64,000 nt of DNA. Source: DASUKM01 sp036278735 (GTDB lineage: Bacteria > Acidobacteriota > Vicinamibacteria > Vicinamibacterales > 2-12-FULL-66-21). The DNA lies in contig DASUKM010000030.1 of NCBI GenBank assembly GCA_036278735.1, positions 158,371 through 222,370 on the forward strand, in the 5' to 3' direction. Position numbers and translations under genes: made by a program. Positions 49,210 to 58,445 of this stretch are shown piece by piece. How positions within the stretch are numbered: position 1 is the stretch's first letter; every line of letters begins with the position of its first letter. The notes beneath the pieces are model-generated. The model was not told the DNA's origin. It searched no databases and worked only from the letters and a program-made list of their open reading frames with translations.

Positions 49210-50604
49210 ATGCCTGATCCTGCGAAGCATCTGCTCATCGTGGACGACGAGGCGGCGCTCCGGGAGGCCATTGCCGAGCGCCTCGCCGACCATGGCTTCA
49301 TCGTCACCCAGGCTTCGAGCGGCGAACAGGCGCTCGAGCGGCTTGCCGACTTCGCCTTCGACGTCCTGATCACCGATTTGCGGCTCCCCGGCATCGACGG
49401 CCGCCAGGTCCTCGACGCCGCCGTCGAGCGGTATCCCGAGATCATCGCGATCGTGATCACCGGCTTCGGGACGGTGAAGGATGCCGTCGACGCGATCAAG
49501 CACGGCGCCGCCGACTTCATCACGAAGCCGTTCCAGTTCGACGCGCTGCTGCACGTGCTCCGCTCGGCGCTCGAGCAGCGTCGGCTCCGATCGGAGAACG
49601 CGTACCTGCGCTCGCAGCTCGAAGATCGCTATCGCATCAGCGGCATCGTCGGGCGCAGCCGCGTGATGCGCGATCTGTTCCAACTGCTCGAAACCGTGGC
49701 GGCCACGTCGAGTACGGTGCTGATCACGGGCGAGACTGGAACGGGCAAGGAGCTCGCGGCGCGCGCGATTCATCACAACAGCCCGCGGCGGGCCAACCGC
49801 TTCGTCGCGATCAACTGCAGCGCGATTCCGGAATCGCTGCTCGAAGCGGAGCTCTTCGGCCACGTGCGCGGGGCGTTCACCGGCGCCGTCGCCACGCGCC
49901 AGGGACGCCTGGAACAGGCCCACAAAGGCACGCTGTTCCTCGACGAAATCGGCACGATGAGCCCGGCACTCCAGGCGAAGCTGCTGCGCGTGCTGCAGGA
50001 GCGCGAGTTCGAGCGGGTCGGCGACGCCCACACGATCAAGATCGACGTCCGGATCATCGCCGCGACGCACTCGGATCTCGTGAAGATGGTGGCGGACGGG
50101 ACGTTCCGCGAGGATCTCTACTACCGCCTCAACGTCATCCCCGTGAAGGTGCCGGCCTTGCGCGAGCGACGGGAAGACATCCCGCTGCTCGTCCAGCATT
50201 TCCTGACGAAGCTCGGCGCCGAGCAGGTGCCGCCGCGCGCGGTCACGATGTCGCAGGCGGCCATGCGGCACCTGATGGACGAGGGCTGGCCGGGCAACGT
50301 GCGACAGCTCGAGAACGCTGTGGAACGCGCGGTGGCCTTCAGTCACGGCCGCACGCAAATCGAGGCGGCCGATCTCGCGCCGGACGTGCCCAACGCGGAA
50401 CCCGCTCCCCACGCCGACGGCCTGCTGCCCGAAACGGGCCTGGACCTCGAACGGTACATCGCCGAAGTCGAGCTCGGCTTCATCCGCCGATCGCTCGAGC
50501 GCACGCAGGGGAACAAGCGGCAGGCGGCGCAGCTGCTCAAACTGAAGCGCACCACGCTGATTGAAAAGCTGAAACGGCTCGAACGGGCCGGGATTGAATT
50601 CTGA
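49210..50604 (+). CDS. NtrC-family sigma-54-dependent response regulator
   Basis: 464 residues. The receiver (1-120) has VDDEAALREA, phospho-Asp in LITDLRLPG and TKPF. The AAA+ domain (about 140-375) has Walker A GETGTGKELAARAI, the sigma-54 contact loop GAFTGA, and Walker B GTLFLDEIG. The C-terminal Fis-type HTH ends in GNKRQAAQLLKLKRTTLIEKLKRL. It activates sigma-54 promoters on phosphorylation; a likely kinase is the hybrid kinase 2 kb away, unproven. The stop overlaps the next ATG as TGATG. Confidence 0.95.
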   Translation: MPDPAKHLLIVDDEAALREAIAERLADHGFIVTQASSGEQALERLADFAFDVLITDLRLPGIDGRQVLDAAVERYPEIIAIVITGFGTVKDAVDAIKHGAADFITKPFQFDALLHVLRSALEQRRLRSENAYLRSQLEDRYRISGIVGRSRVMRDLFQLLETVAATSSTVLITGETGTGKELAARAIHHNSPRRANRFVAINCSAIPESLLEAELFGHVRGAFTGAVATRQGRLEQAHKGTLFLDEIGTMSPALQAKLLRVLQEREFERVGDAHTIKIDVRIIAATHSDLVKMVADGTFREDLYYRLNVIPVKVPALRERREDIPLLVQHFLTKLGAEQVPPRAVTMSQAAMRHLMDEGWPGNVRQLENAVERAVAFSHGRTQIEAADLAPDVPNAEPAPHADGLLPETGLDLERYIAEVELGFIRRSLERTQGNKRQAAQLLKLKRTTLIEKLKRLERAGIEF

Positions 50605-51107
50605 TGCCGCCGCGCTACACGTACTGGACGATTCTGATCGACGATCAGCCCACCGCGTTTCGGGCCGCCGATCGCGACGACCTGCTGCCGACGCTGCGCC
50701 AGTTGCAGTCGCGCCATCCCGGCGCCGTGATGAAGTGGTTCGCGCGCGGCCGCTTGTGGGAATCGCCGGAGCAGGCCCGCGAGGCCATGATGCCGCGCCC
50801 CGCACGCCCGGCCGATCGGCGTCCCCCGGCGTGGCGCCCCGGCGGCGAGCATCGCGATCCGCGCGATCGCTTCAAGGTGCCGCGCGATGTTCGCCGGAAG
50901 AAATTCGCCGATCGCGCGCACCGGGACCGGGTCAGTCCGCGTCCCGCATCGGGACGCCCGTCGGGACGCCCACCGGGGCGGCCACCAGGACGACCACCAG
51001 GAGGGCCACCAGGACGGCCACAAGGACGGCCACCGGGACGCCCGCCGGACCGCCGGGCCCCGCGAGCCCCGCTGCCGCCCAGGAAGAAGAAAAAGGAGGA
51101 CGAGTGA
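50604..51107 (+). CDS. Unknown protein with a basic Gly-Arg-Pro-Pro repeat tail
   Basis: 167 residues. The N-terminal 60 residues (YTYWTILIDDQPTAFRAADRDD and LRQLQSRHPGAVMKWFARGRLWES) look like a small folded domain. The remaining part is very basic and disordered: from about residue 115 there are tandem G-R-P-P units, ending KKKKEDE. The GRP core resembles AT-hook or nucleic-acid-binding tails. I do not recognise the family. It overlaps the NtrC-type regulator at its start and the Dabb gene at its stop, forming one coupled unit. Confidence 0.75.
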   Translation: MPPRYTYWTILIDDQPTAFRAADRDDLLPTLRQLQSRHPGAVMKWFARGRLWESPEQAREAMMPRPARPADRRPPAWRPGGEHRDPRDRFKVPRDVRRKKFADRAHRDRVSPRPASGRPSGRPPGRPPGRPPGGPPGRPQGRPPGRPPDRRAPRAPLPPRKKKKEDE

Positions 51108-51451
51108 TCGCCCACGTCGTACTCCTCAACCCGCGCGCCGATCTGTCCGAGACGGATCGCGGGCGTGCGCTCGAGGCGCTCGCCCGGGCCTTCGGGACGA
51201 TCCCCGGCATCCGCCGGTTCCGCCTCGGACGCCGGGTCCTGCACGGCCTGCCCGGCTACGAGCAGCAGATGGCGGTCGACTACCAGTATGCGCTGATGCT
51301 GGAATTCGATGGCGTCGCAGACCTCGTCGCGTACCTGCGCGCCCCGGCGCACGGCGCGCTCGGGCATCTGTTCTCCGACGCGACGGCGGCCGCCCTGGCG
51401 TACGACTACGAGCTGCTCGACGCGGCGGACGTTGGCGGCCTCTGCGGCTAG
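51104..51451 (+). CDS. Dabb (stress-responsive alpha/beta-barrel) domain protein
   Basis: 115 residues from a GTG at 51104 overlapping the upstream TGA as GTGA, with GGAGGA just before. AHVVLLNPRADLSETDRGRALEALARAFGTIPGIRRFRLGRR and the C-terminal YLRAPAHGALGHLFSD match the dimeric Dabb fold (ferredoxin-like). Members are small stress proteins or heme/aromatic-degrading monooxygenase relatives. The role here is unknown. Confidence 0.85.
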   Translation: MIAHVVLLNPRADLSETDRGRALEALARAFGTIPGIRRFRLGRRVLHGLPGYEQQMAVDYQYALMLEFDGVADLVAYLRAPAHGALGHLFSDATAAALAYDYELLDAADVGGLCG

Positions 51452-51578
51452 AGCCGCACACGGAGCCGCACAGGTCGCCCCCTGTTCGTGTGCGCCTGGG
51501 ACACACCCTGAGCAGGCCCTACGAACGTCGATCCCGTAACACTCCGCGAACAAACAACTTGGGTGACTCGGCCCGAGC

Positions 51579-51594
51579 TGGCACGCTTCACGCT
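51579..51594 (+). promoter_or_regulatory. Possible sigma-54 promoter
   Basis: TGGCACG at 51579 gives a perfect -24 half; GC at 51592-51593 preserves the GG-N10-GC spacing. The -12 half reads ACGC rather than TTGC. It lies about 50 bp before the gene at 51645, and an NtrC-type activator is encoded 1 kb away. Confidence 0.35.
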
Positions 51595-51644
51595 CTTCTT
51601 TCGGCGTTCGCACCGGAAAGTGTGCGCCTGAAAGGATTGAAGAG

Positions 51645-52121
51645 ATGATGTGCCGCCTCCTGCTCTCGTTCGTCGTCGCCGGCGCTCTGAGTGTGACCCC
51701 CTCCATGGCCGCCGGCCACGATGACCCCGCGGCCAACGGCACGGGACTGCGTTCGGCGGTGGCCACGGCCGACGTGGCGGCATCGGCCACCCCGGCGCCC
51801 GCCTGGGCGGTCGACCGGCCGGCGTCCCGGCCGCTGGCGCTCTCCACGCTTTACGCCAGCTATGCCGGCCTGGCGGCGATGGACGTCCTCTCGACGCGGC
51901 GCGCGTTGAAGGCCGGCGCGTACGAGCAGAATCCTCTGGTGCGGCCGGCGGCCGGCAACAGTGCGGCACTCTGGGCGATCAAAGGGGCTTCGGCTGCGGG
52001 TTCGATGTACTTCGCGGAGCGGATGTGGAAGAAGAACCGCGCGGGCGCGGTGGTCCTGATGGCCGTGCTGAACGGGATTTCAGGCGCGGTGGTCGCTCGC
52101 AACCTGCGCCACGGCCGGTGA
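51645..52121 (+). CDS. Exported membrane protein, DUF5658-like
   Basis: 158 residues; a second ATG follows immediately. A signal peptide (MMCRLLLSFVVAGALSVTPSMAAG) precedes an Ala-rich linker. Then LYASYAGLAAMDVLSTRRALKAGAYEQNPLVRP shows the D-x-ST...G...E-x-NPL pattern also seen in the protein at 21830, and two hydrophobic segments follow (ALWAIKGASAAGSMYF and AVVLMAVLNGISGAVVA). Function unknown. Its 3' end overlaps the convergent dusB by 42 bp. Confidence 0.75.
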   Translation: MMCRLLLSFVVAGALSVTPSMAAGHDDPAANGTGLRSAVATADVAASATPAPAWAVDRPASRPLALSTLYASYAGLAAMDVLSTRRALKAGAYEQNPLVRPAAGNSAALWAIKGASAAGSMYFAERMWKKNRAGAVVLMAVLNGISGAVVARNLRHGR

Positions 52122-53156
52122 AAAGAAGAAGGCTTCGATGAGCGCGCGCAGACGGGGGACCGAGTCGGCGGCGTTGACGGCCACGCGAAGATGCGATCCG
52201 TCCTCGAGTCCCTTCGTGTACCAGGCGTTCAACGCGCGCACCTTGTTGATCACCCAGCGTTCGCGTCCGCGCGCCGGCCGATCCTCCACCGCGTCGGGCG
52301 GCTGACCCGGCGCGACGTGCCGGAAGCCTTCGGCCTCGCCGACGCGCTCGCGCATCAGCAGATCGATGTACTCGAGGAGGAAGCGCCCCCGCTCCTCCAA
52401 CGTCACCTCGCGGCGGCGCCCGCCACCCGCGAGGGCGGCGGCCTGCTCGAAGATCCAGGGATTCCTGAGCGCGCCGCGGCCGACGAGCACGCCGCGTACG
52501 GCGCTGTTCGCCATCCGCGCCACGACGTCCGACGCCTCGATGCAGTCGCCGCTGCCGAACACTGGAATCGCGACGCTCTCGGCGACGCGCGCGATCAGGT
52601 CCCAGTCGGACGACCCTGAATAGGACTGCGCCGCCGTCCGGCCGTGCACCGTCACCGCGGCCGCGCCGGCATCCTCCATCCGGCGCGCCAGCTCCGGTGC
52701 ATTGATCTCGTGGTCGTTCCAGCCGGCGCGCATCTTCACCGTCACGGGAATCCCCACCGCGCGCGTCATCGCGGTGACGATCGCCTGCGCGTGCGCCGGC
52801 TCGCGCATCAGCGAACAGCCCGCGCTGTGCTTCGCGATCTTCGGGACGGGGCACCCCATGTTCACGTCGACGATGTCCGCCCCCATCCCTTCGACGATCC
52901 GCGCCGCCGCCGCCATCTTCTCGGGATCGCCGCCGAAGATCTGAATCGAGACCGGCCGCTCCTCTTCGGTGTACTCGGCGTACTCGAGCGTTCGATCGAT
53001 CCCGCGCACGAGCCCTTCCGAGCTGACCATCTCGGTCACGACGAGGCCGCAGCCCCCCTTGCGCTTGACGAGGCGCCGGAAGGCGGTGTCCGTCATGCCC
53101 GCCATCGGGGCGAGCGCGAACGGCGGCGCGAGCTGGAGCGAACCAATCCTGGCCAT
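52080..53156 (-). CDS. dusB: tRNA-dihydrouridine synthase DusB
   Basis: 358 residues. The FMN TIM-barrel begins APPFALAPMAGMTDTAFRRL. VDVNMGCPVPKI holds the catalytic Cys, VTVKMRAGWND the tRNA/FMN lysine, VTVHGRTAAQSYSG and GSGDCIEASD the phosphate loop. It reduces uridine to dihydrouridine in tRNA D-loops. It is immediately downstream of the NusG paralogue gene, and the two probably share a transcript. Confidence 0.94.
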   Translation of the reverse strand: MARIGSLQLAPPFALAPMAGMTDTAFRRLVKRKGGCGLVVTEMVSSEGLVRGIDRTLEYAEYTEEERPVSIQIFGGDPEKMAAAARIVEGMGADIVDVNMGCPVPKIAKHSAGCSLMREPAHAQAIVTAMTRAVGIPVTVKMRAGWNDHEINAPELARRMEDAGAAAVTVHGRTAAQSYSGSSDWDLIARVAESVAIPVFGSGDCIEASDVVARMANSAVRGVLVGRGALRNPWIFEQAAALAGGGRRREVTLEERGRFLLEYIDLLMRERVGEAEGFRHVAPGQPPDAVEDRPARGRERWVINKVRALNAWYTKGLEDGSHLRVAVNAADSVPRLRALIEAFFFSPAVAQVASDHRA

Positions 53157-53699
53157 TCAGTAAGGACGCACGTCCGCGGCGTCGACCTCCACGCTGACCG
53201 CCTGTCCGATCAGATCGACCGACAGCACCAGGCGCGCATGCGCCCCTTTGCGAACGAGCCGCCCGGTCACCCCCGTGAGTGGACCGTGGACGACTTCCAC
53301 CATCGATCCCTCGCTGATGAGCGGGCACGGATCGTATTGCAGTTCGCTGCCCACGAGCTGCCGGATGCCTTCGATCTGCTGTTCGGGAATGGGCGCAATC
53401 TCGCCGTCGAAGGACACGATCGTCACGACGCCCGAGCACTTCAGCACGGGCAGGCGGTCGCGGCCGTCGAACCGCGCGAAACAGTAGCCCGGGAACAACG
53501 GCCAGTCGATCCGCTTCTTGCGGTCCTTCCAGCGGCTCCAGCGCGTGATCGTCGGCAGGAAGGCATCGAAGCCCTTCTGGGCGAGCTGATCGCGCACCTT
53601 CTGCTCGTGGCGCGACCGCGTCCAGACGGCGTACCACGCCAGCTCGCCAGGACCGCGCTCCGGCGCGGGCGCAGCCCCCTCGTGCCGATCGTCCATCAC
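53157..53699 (-). CDS. NusG-family transcription elongation factor paralogue (UpxY/RfaH-like)
   Basis: 180 residues. The NGN domain starts AWYAVWTRSRHEQKVRDQLAQKGFDAFLP and contains PLFPGYCFARFDG. The C-terminal KOW motif is EGSMVEVVHGPLTGVTGRLV. The W-x2-WTRSRHE pattern with RWSRWKDRKKRIDWPLFPGY is that of specialised paralogues that antiterminate long polysaccharide operons rather than the core NusG. No adjacent secE/rpl genes supports that reading. The Wzt/Wzm genes are 5 kb upstream. Confidence 0.9.
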   Translation of the reverse strand: MMDDRHEGAAPAPERGPGELAWYAVWTRSRHEQKVRDQLAQKGFDAFLPTITRWSRWKDRKKRIDWPLFPGYCFARFDGRDRLPVLKCSGVVTIVSFDGEIAPIPEQQIEGIRQLVGSELQYDPCPLISEGSMVEVVHGPLTGVTGRLVRKGAHARLVLSVDLIGQAVSVEVDAADVRPY

Positions 53700-53703
53700 C
53701 GGC

Positions 53704-54804
53704 TCAGGATCCGGAGGGGACGCCAGCCTTGGCGTTGTCGGCGGCGAGCTGCTTGTCGTAGACCTTCTTCAGCTCGTCGTTCTTCCACTCGATGATGGCC
53801 TGGTCGCGCAGCCGGGTCAGGAACTTGCGCATCTCGGTCTGGGTCCGCGCCTGCGACACGCGGTCGGCGATCAGGTCGCGCACCTTGTCGAACGGCTGCA
53901 GCGCCGCGGCCTTGAACGTCTCCAGCTCGAACAGCTGATAGCCGGACGGGGTCCGGATGGCCGGCGTGATGTCCCCCGGCTTCATCTTGTCCATGAGCTG
54001 CTGCAACTGCGGCGACAGGTCGTCGCGCGAGAAGGGGCCGATGAGGCCGCCATTCGACTTCGACGACGAATCGGACACCTCCGCCGCCACCTTGGCGAAG
54101 TCCTCCCCCTTCAGCAGGCGCGCGCGCGCGTCCTCGATCTTCTTCGCCGCCGCGTCGTCGGCCGAGACGTTCACCCCCTGGGGCTGCGCCGGCACCTTGA
54201 TTAGAATCTCGCGGAGCGTGATCGATGCGGGATCGGTGAACTCCTTGGGGTGCTGCTGGTAATACTCTTTGGCCTCTTCCTCGGTGATCGACAGCTTGGA
54301 GCCGACCTCTTCCTGCTGGACCCGCTGGATCAGCATCCGCCGCTCGAGCTGATTCCGCAGGTCCTGCATCGTCATCCCCTCCTGCTTCAGCGCGGCCTGA
54401 AACTTCGCGTCGTCCTGGAGGTTCTGTTCCTTGCGGATGCTCGCGACGATCTCGTTGAACTGGTCGTCGCTGAGGTGATACCCCAGCTCGCGCCCACGCT
54501 GCACGAGGAGCAGTTCGTCGACGGCGTTGACGAGCACCTGCGGCGTGACCTCCGCGACCATCTTCTTCAGCTCGTCGCTGTTCTGAAGCGTGGCGGGGTC
54601 GACCTTGCCGTTGTATTGCTCGCGGATCGCCGCGATCTGCCGCTGCTCGAGGTCGGTCTTGGTGATGATGTCGCCATTCACCTTGACGAGCACCTGCTCG
54701 ATCACGTCGGCGCGCAGGGGCACGATCGCCAGGGCCGCCAGGGCGGCGCAGGTGACGATCGTCTTCGTCGATATCAATCTGGACACGTTCACTCCAGGTC
54801 GCAC
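53704..54804 (-). CDS. SurA-like periplasmic chaperone / PpiC peptidyl-prolyl isomerase
   Basis: 366 residues with an N-terminal export signal (SRLISTKTIVTCAALAALAIVPLRA). The SurA N domain starts VIEQVLVKVNGDIITKTDLEQRQ. A single parvulin domain (about 200-305) contains ITLREILIK, DFAKVAAEVSDSSSKSNGGLIGPFSRDDL and ITPAIRTPSGYQLFEL. Such proteins escort outer-membrane proteins. It lies between mfd and the NusG paralogue on the same strand with gaps of 30 bp and less. Confidence 0.92.
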   Translation of the reverse strand: MRPGVNVSRLISTKTIVTCAALAALAIVPLRADVIEQVLVKVNGDIITKTDLEQRQIAAIREQYNGKVDPATLQNSDELKKMVAEVTPQVLVNAVDELLLVQRGRELGYHLSDDQFNEIVASIRKEQNLQDDAKFQAALKQEGMTMQDLRNQLERRMLIQRVQQEEVGSKLSITEEEAKEYYQQHPKEFTDPASITLREILIKVPAQPQGVNVSADDAAAKKIEDARARLLKGEDFAKVAAEVSDSSSKSNGGLIGPFSRDDLSPQLQQLMDKMKPGDITPAIRTPSGYQLFELETFKAAALQPFDKVRDLIADRVSQARTQTEMRKFLTRLRDQAIIEWKNDELKKVYDKQLAADNAKAGVPSGS

Positions 54805-54834
54805 TGCGACTGTAAACCGCTGGAATCAAGTATT

Positions 54835-57800
54835 TTAGCGCACATGACCGCCCGCGCTCAACTCGCGCAGCAGCCCCGAGATCGTCGCAAACACGCCACC
54901 TTCGGCCCGGGGGTCCTCGCGCGTGTCCGGCCTGAGGATTTCGTCGCGCGTAAAGCCCGGCGTCACTTCGCCCGTTCTGGCCCTGGCGGTCCACCACGAC
55001 ATCCCGCCCTGCCTGCCCGGCTCGCGGCCGGCCGGTCCGGATCGGGTTGCCGCCGCGAGCCGCCCCGTGCGGCTGGCCGGCGGCGTGGCCCGTGCGCCGC
55101 TCGACAGGTCCAGCTTCAGCGTCGCCGGGGGGGCCAGCGTGACGTCCGACCGGGCGCCGACGACGTGGAGCAGCCAGGCGGGGTCGAGGCGCGTCTCCGG
55201 CCTGAACTTCAAGACGACGGTCTGTCCTTCGCGGTCGATGGTTTCGACGCCGAGGCGATCGGCGAGCAGCCGGATCGACGCGTACTCGGCCAGGTTCACG
55301 ACGGAATCCGGCGGCGCGCCGTAGCGATCGCGAACCTCGTCGAGCGTCCGGGCCAGCTCCGCTTCGCTCCGGACGGCGGCGATGCGCCGGTAGACGGTCA
55401 GCCGCTGATTCATGTCGGGAACGTAGCTCTCGTCGATGCGCAGGTCGACGCGCAGGTTCACCGTCGCGCGGACCTCGTCTTCGAGGTCTTCCCCTCGCAG
55501 CTCCTTGATCGTCTGCTCCAGCAGCTTCATGTACATGTCGAAGCCGACGGCCTCGATGTGGCCGCTCTGCTCGCCGCCGAGCAGATTGCCCGCGCCGCGG
55601 ATCTCGAGGTCGAGCGCGGCGACGCGGAACCCGCTGCCGAGATCGCTGAACTCGCGGATGGCGGCGAGGCGCTTCTTGGCGACCGGCGAGAGCGCCTCTT
55701 CCGGCGGAATCAGCAGATACGCATAAGCGCGCCGATCGGACCGGCCGACGCGTCCGCGCAGTTGATAGAGCTGCGACAGGCCGTACCGATCCGCGCGGTT
55801 GATCAGCATCGTGTTCGCGTTGGGGATGTCGAGGCCGTTCTCGATGATGGTCGTGGCGAGCAGCACGTCGTACTTGTGGCCGACGAAATCGACCATCACG
55901 CGCTCGAGCGCGTCTTCCCCCATCTGGCCGTGCGCGATCGCGACGCGCGTCTCCGGGACGAGCCGCTGGATCAGGTTGCCCAGCGAGTAGATGGATTCGA
56001 CGCGATTGTGGACGAAGTACACCTGGCCGCCCCGCTCCATCTCGGTGCGCACCGCGCGCGCGATCACCGCCTGATCGAACTTGACGACGTTGGTCTGGAT
56101 CGAGAGCCGGTCCTTGGGAGGCGTCTCGATGATCGACATGTCGCGGATGCCGGCCAGCGACATGTTCAGCGTCCTCGGGATCGGCGTCGCCGTCATCGTG
56201 AGCACGTCCACCCGCTTGCGGAGCTGCTTGATCTTTTCCTTGTGCGCCACGCCGAACCGCTGTTCCTCGTCGACGATCAGCAGGCCGAGATCGCGGAACT
56301 GGACGTCCTTCGAGAGCAGGCGGTGCGTCCCGACGATGATCTCGACGCGCGAGGCCGCGAGGTCCTCGAGCACCTGCTTCTGTTCGGCCTTCGTGCGGAA
56401 CCGGCTGACCATGTCGATGCGGACGGGAAAGGCGGCGAACCGATCGCGCAGCGTCTTCAGGTGCTGGAACGCGAGCACGGTCGTCGGCGCCAGGAAGGCG
56501 ACCTGCTTCCCGTCCATGACGGCTTTGAACGCGGCGCGCATGGCCACTTCGGTCTTGCCGTATCCGACGTCGCCGCACAGCAGCCGATCCATCGGCGTCG
56601 GCGACTCCATGTCGCGCTTGATGTCGGCGATCGCGGTCTGCTGGTCCGGCGTGAGGTCCCACTCGAAGGCGTCTTCGAACTCCTGCTGCCAGTGCGTGTC
56701 GGTGCTGAACGTGTGGCCCGGAACGGCCTTGCGCGCGGCGTACAGCTTCAGCAGCTCCTCGGCCATGGCGCGCATGGCCTTGCGCACGCGCGTCTTCGCC
56801 TTTTCCCACGTCGTGCCGCCGAGCCGATCGAGCGCGGGGCGGGTCGCGCCGGAGTACTTCTGGACGAGATCGAGCCGCTCGACGGGGACGAAGAGCTTGT
56901 CTTCGCCGGCGTACCGCAGCTCCATGAACTCCTGCGGCTCGAGGCCGACGTCGATCCGCTCGAGGCCGGCGAACACACCGATGCCATGGTCGACGTGCAC
57001 GACCAGGTCGCCGACCTTGAGGTCGCGGAAGTCGGAGAGGAACGTATGCGTGGCCGAGCGCCGCCGCTCCTGCGCGCGCCGCTCTTCGTCGAAGACGTCG
57101 GCTTCCGCCCAGAGATGGAGCGCGGCATCCGGCAGGCGGAACCCTTTCGAGAGCTGCCCGACCGCCACGAGAACGGGCGCCGTGTGCCCTTCCTCCGCGC
57201 GTTCGATGGAGGCGGCCGGCACGTCGTACTCGCCCAGCAGCTCGATCGTGCGCTCCGCCCGCCCCTGCGAGCGCGCCACGAACACCGTCGTGTCTCCCGC
57301 CTCGCGCCCCCGCCGCACGTGCCCGATCCAGTCGGCCACCCGGCCCGAGAACTCCAGCGGCGGCTGGCACGCGATGTGGCGGGAAGCCGGTTCCGCTTCG
57401 AGCGCGAGCGTCTGAAGCGGCGTGCCGGCGTCGAGCGCCGGCGCGATGTCGTCCCACGCCAGCACGAACGCCACCGGCGCTGGCGCGGGCACCTGGCGCG
57501 ACAGGGCGTCGGCATGGCTCGCGTCGATGTGCTCGCGGGCTTTCAACGCGTTCGCCCGCACTTCGTCGGGCTCCGACACGAGCACCGTGGGGTGTCCCGC
57601 CGCGGCGAGGTAATCGAGCAGGCTCGCCGATCGATCGGGCCGATCCCCGTTCGACACGAGCTCCTGCAGCGGCTCGACGTGCACCTGGTCGACGGCCCCC
57701 GTCGATCGCTGCGTCGACGGATCGTAGGTCCGGATCGATTCGATCGTGTCGCCGACGAACTCGAACCGGATCGGCTGCGGCGCGCCGGCGGGATAGAAGT

Positions 57801-58371
57801 CGGCCACGCCGCCACGGACGCAGAACTCGCCGGGCTCGTCGGTCGGGTCTTGACGTGTGTAGCCCGCCTCGACCAGGCGGCCGGCGAGATCGAGCGGGGA
57901 GATGTCGTCGCCGGGCCGCAGGATCAGGCCGGCGGCGCGCAGCCGCTCCGGAGGGCTGAGCCGTGGCAGCCACGCGGCGGCCGACGTCACGACCAGCCGC
58001 GCGGTGCCGCTCGCCAGCGCAAAGAGCGCCCGCGCCCGCGTCGAGGCGATGTCGAAGTGCGGCGCCAGCCCGCGGTACGGATCGACCTCGTGCGAGGGAA
58101 ACGGCAGCACGCCGCGCTCGGCGTCGGCGGCCGAGATGCCTTCGAGCGCCGACAGAAAAAAGCGCGCATCGGCTGTTGCCCGCTCGACGTCGGCGTCCCC
58201 CGGCACGACCAACACCGTCCGGCCGTGAACGGCCGCCGCGGCGGCGAAGAAGGCCTTGGCCGGCGGCGTCAGGCCCATCACCGGCGTTCCGGGCACACCC
58301 AGGGCGAGCCGGCTCACGGCCGATTTGAGCAGGGCGCGCAGCGTGAGCGAAGTCGAAGTGGACGAGCTCAT
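54835..58371 (-). CDS. mfd: Transcription-repair coupling factor Mfd
   Basis: 1178 residues from the ATG at 58371; the frame can be extended to a TTG at 58395. The N-terminal UvrB-like region includes FLSALEGISAADAERGVLPFPSHEVDPYRGL. The RNA polymerase-interacting domain has GDLVVHVDHGIGVFAGLERI. The RecG-like motor follows: DRLLCGDVGYGKTEVAMRAAF (Walker A), LLIVDEEQRFGV (DEEQ box), TATPIPRTLNMSL and QLRGRVGRSDRRAYAYLL (motif VI). The TRCF domain closes the protein. It removes stalled polymerase and recruits UvrA. Confidence 0.96.
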   Translation of the reverse strand: MSSSTSTSLTLRALLKSAVSRLALGVPGTPVMGLTPPAKAFFAAAAAVHGRTVLVVPGDADVERATADARFFLSALEGISAADAERGVLPFPSHEVDPYRGLAPHFDIASTRARALFALASGTARLVVTSAAAWLPRLSPPERLRAAGLILRPGDDISPLDLAGRLVEAGYTRQDPTDEPGEFCVRGGVADFYPAGAPQPIRFEFVGDTIESIRTYDPSTQRSTGAVDQVHVEPLQELVSNGDRPDRSASLLDYLAAAGHPTVLVSEPDEVRANALKAREHIDASHADALSRQVPAPAPVAFVLAWDDIAPALDAGTPLQTLALEAEPASRHIACQPPLEFSGRVADWIGHVRRGREAGDTTVFVARSQGRAERTIELLGEYDVPAASIERAEEGHTAPVLVAVGQLSKGFRLPDAALHLWAEADVFDEERRAQERRRSATHTFLSDFRDLKVGDLVVHVDHGIGVFAGLERIDVGLEPQEFMELRYAGEDKLFVPVERLDLVQKYSGATRPALDRLGGTTWEKAKTRVRKAMRAMAEELLKLYAARKAVPGHTFSTDTHWQQEFEDAFEWDLTPDQQTAIADIKRDMESPTPMDRLLCGDVGYGKTEVAMRAAFKAVMDGKQVAFLAPTTVLAFQHLKTLRDRFAAFPVRIDMVSRFRTKAEQKQVLEDLAASRVEIIVGTHRLLSKDVQFRDLGLLIVDEEQRFGVAHKEKIKQLRKRVDVLTMTATPIPRTLNMSLAGIRDMSIIETPPKDRLSIQTNVVKFDQAVIARAVRTEMERGGQVYFVHNRVESIYSLGNLIQRLVPETRVAIAHGQMGEDALERVMVDFVGHKYDVLLATTIIENGLDIPNANTMLINRADRYGLSQLYQLRGRVGRSDRRAYAYLLIPPEEALSPVAKKRLAAIREFSDLGSGFRVAALDLEIRGAGNLLGGEQSGHIEAVGFDMYMKLLEQTIKELRGEDLEDEVRATVNLRVDLRIDESYVPDMNQRLTVYRRIAAVRSEAELARTLDEVRDRYGAPPDSVVNLAEYASIRLLADRLGVETIDREGQTVVLKFRPETRLDPAWLLHVVGARSDVTLAPPATLKLDLSSGARATPPASRTGRLAAATRSGPAGREPGRQGGMSWWTARARTGEVTPGFTRDEILRPDTREDPRAEGGVFATISGLLRELSAGGHVR

Positions 58372-58445
58372 GAGGGCAGCGACCAGATGCCGCAACCTCT
58401 TATTTTACGATCGTCCCGTTGCCGGGTCCGAAGACCCTGCGATCG

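Noticed and set aside
50940..51060. Tandem repeats that could be mistaken for a CRISPR array
   Set aside because: The units are imperfect, have no spacers, and encode the in-frame G-R-P-P tail of a protein.
53696..57973. A 1425-residue minus-strand frame, and a 1413-residue plus-strand frame over 54250-58491, both overlapping mfd and surA
   Set aside because: Both are frameshift or antisense shadows of Mfd and the SurA-like gene, whose motifs all lie in the other frames.
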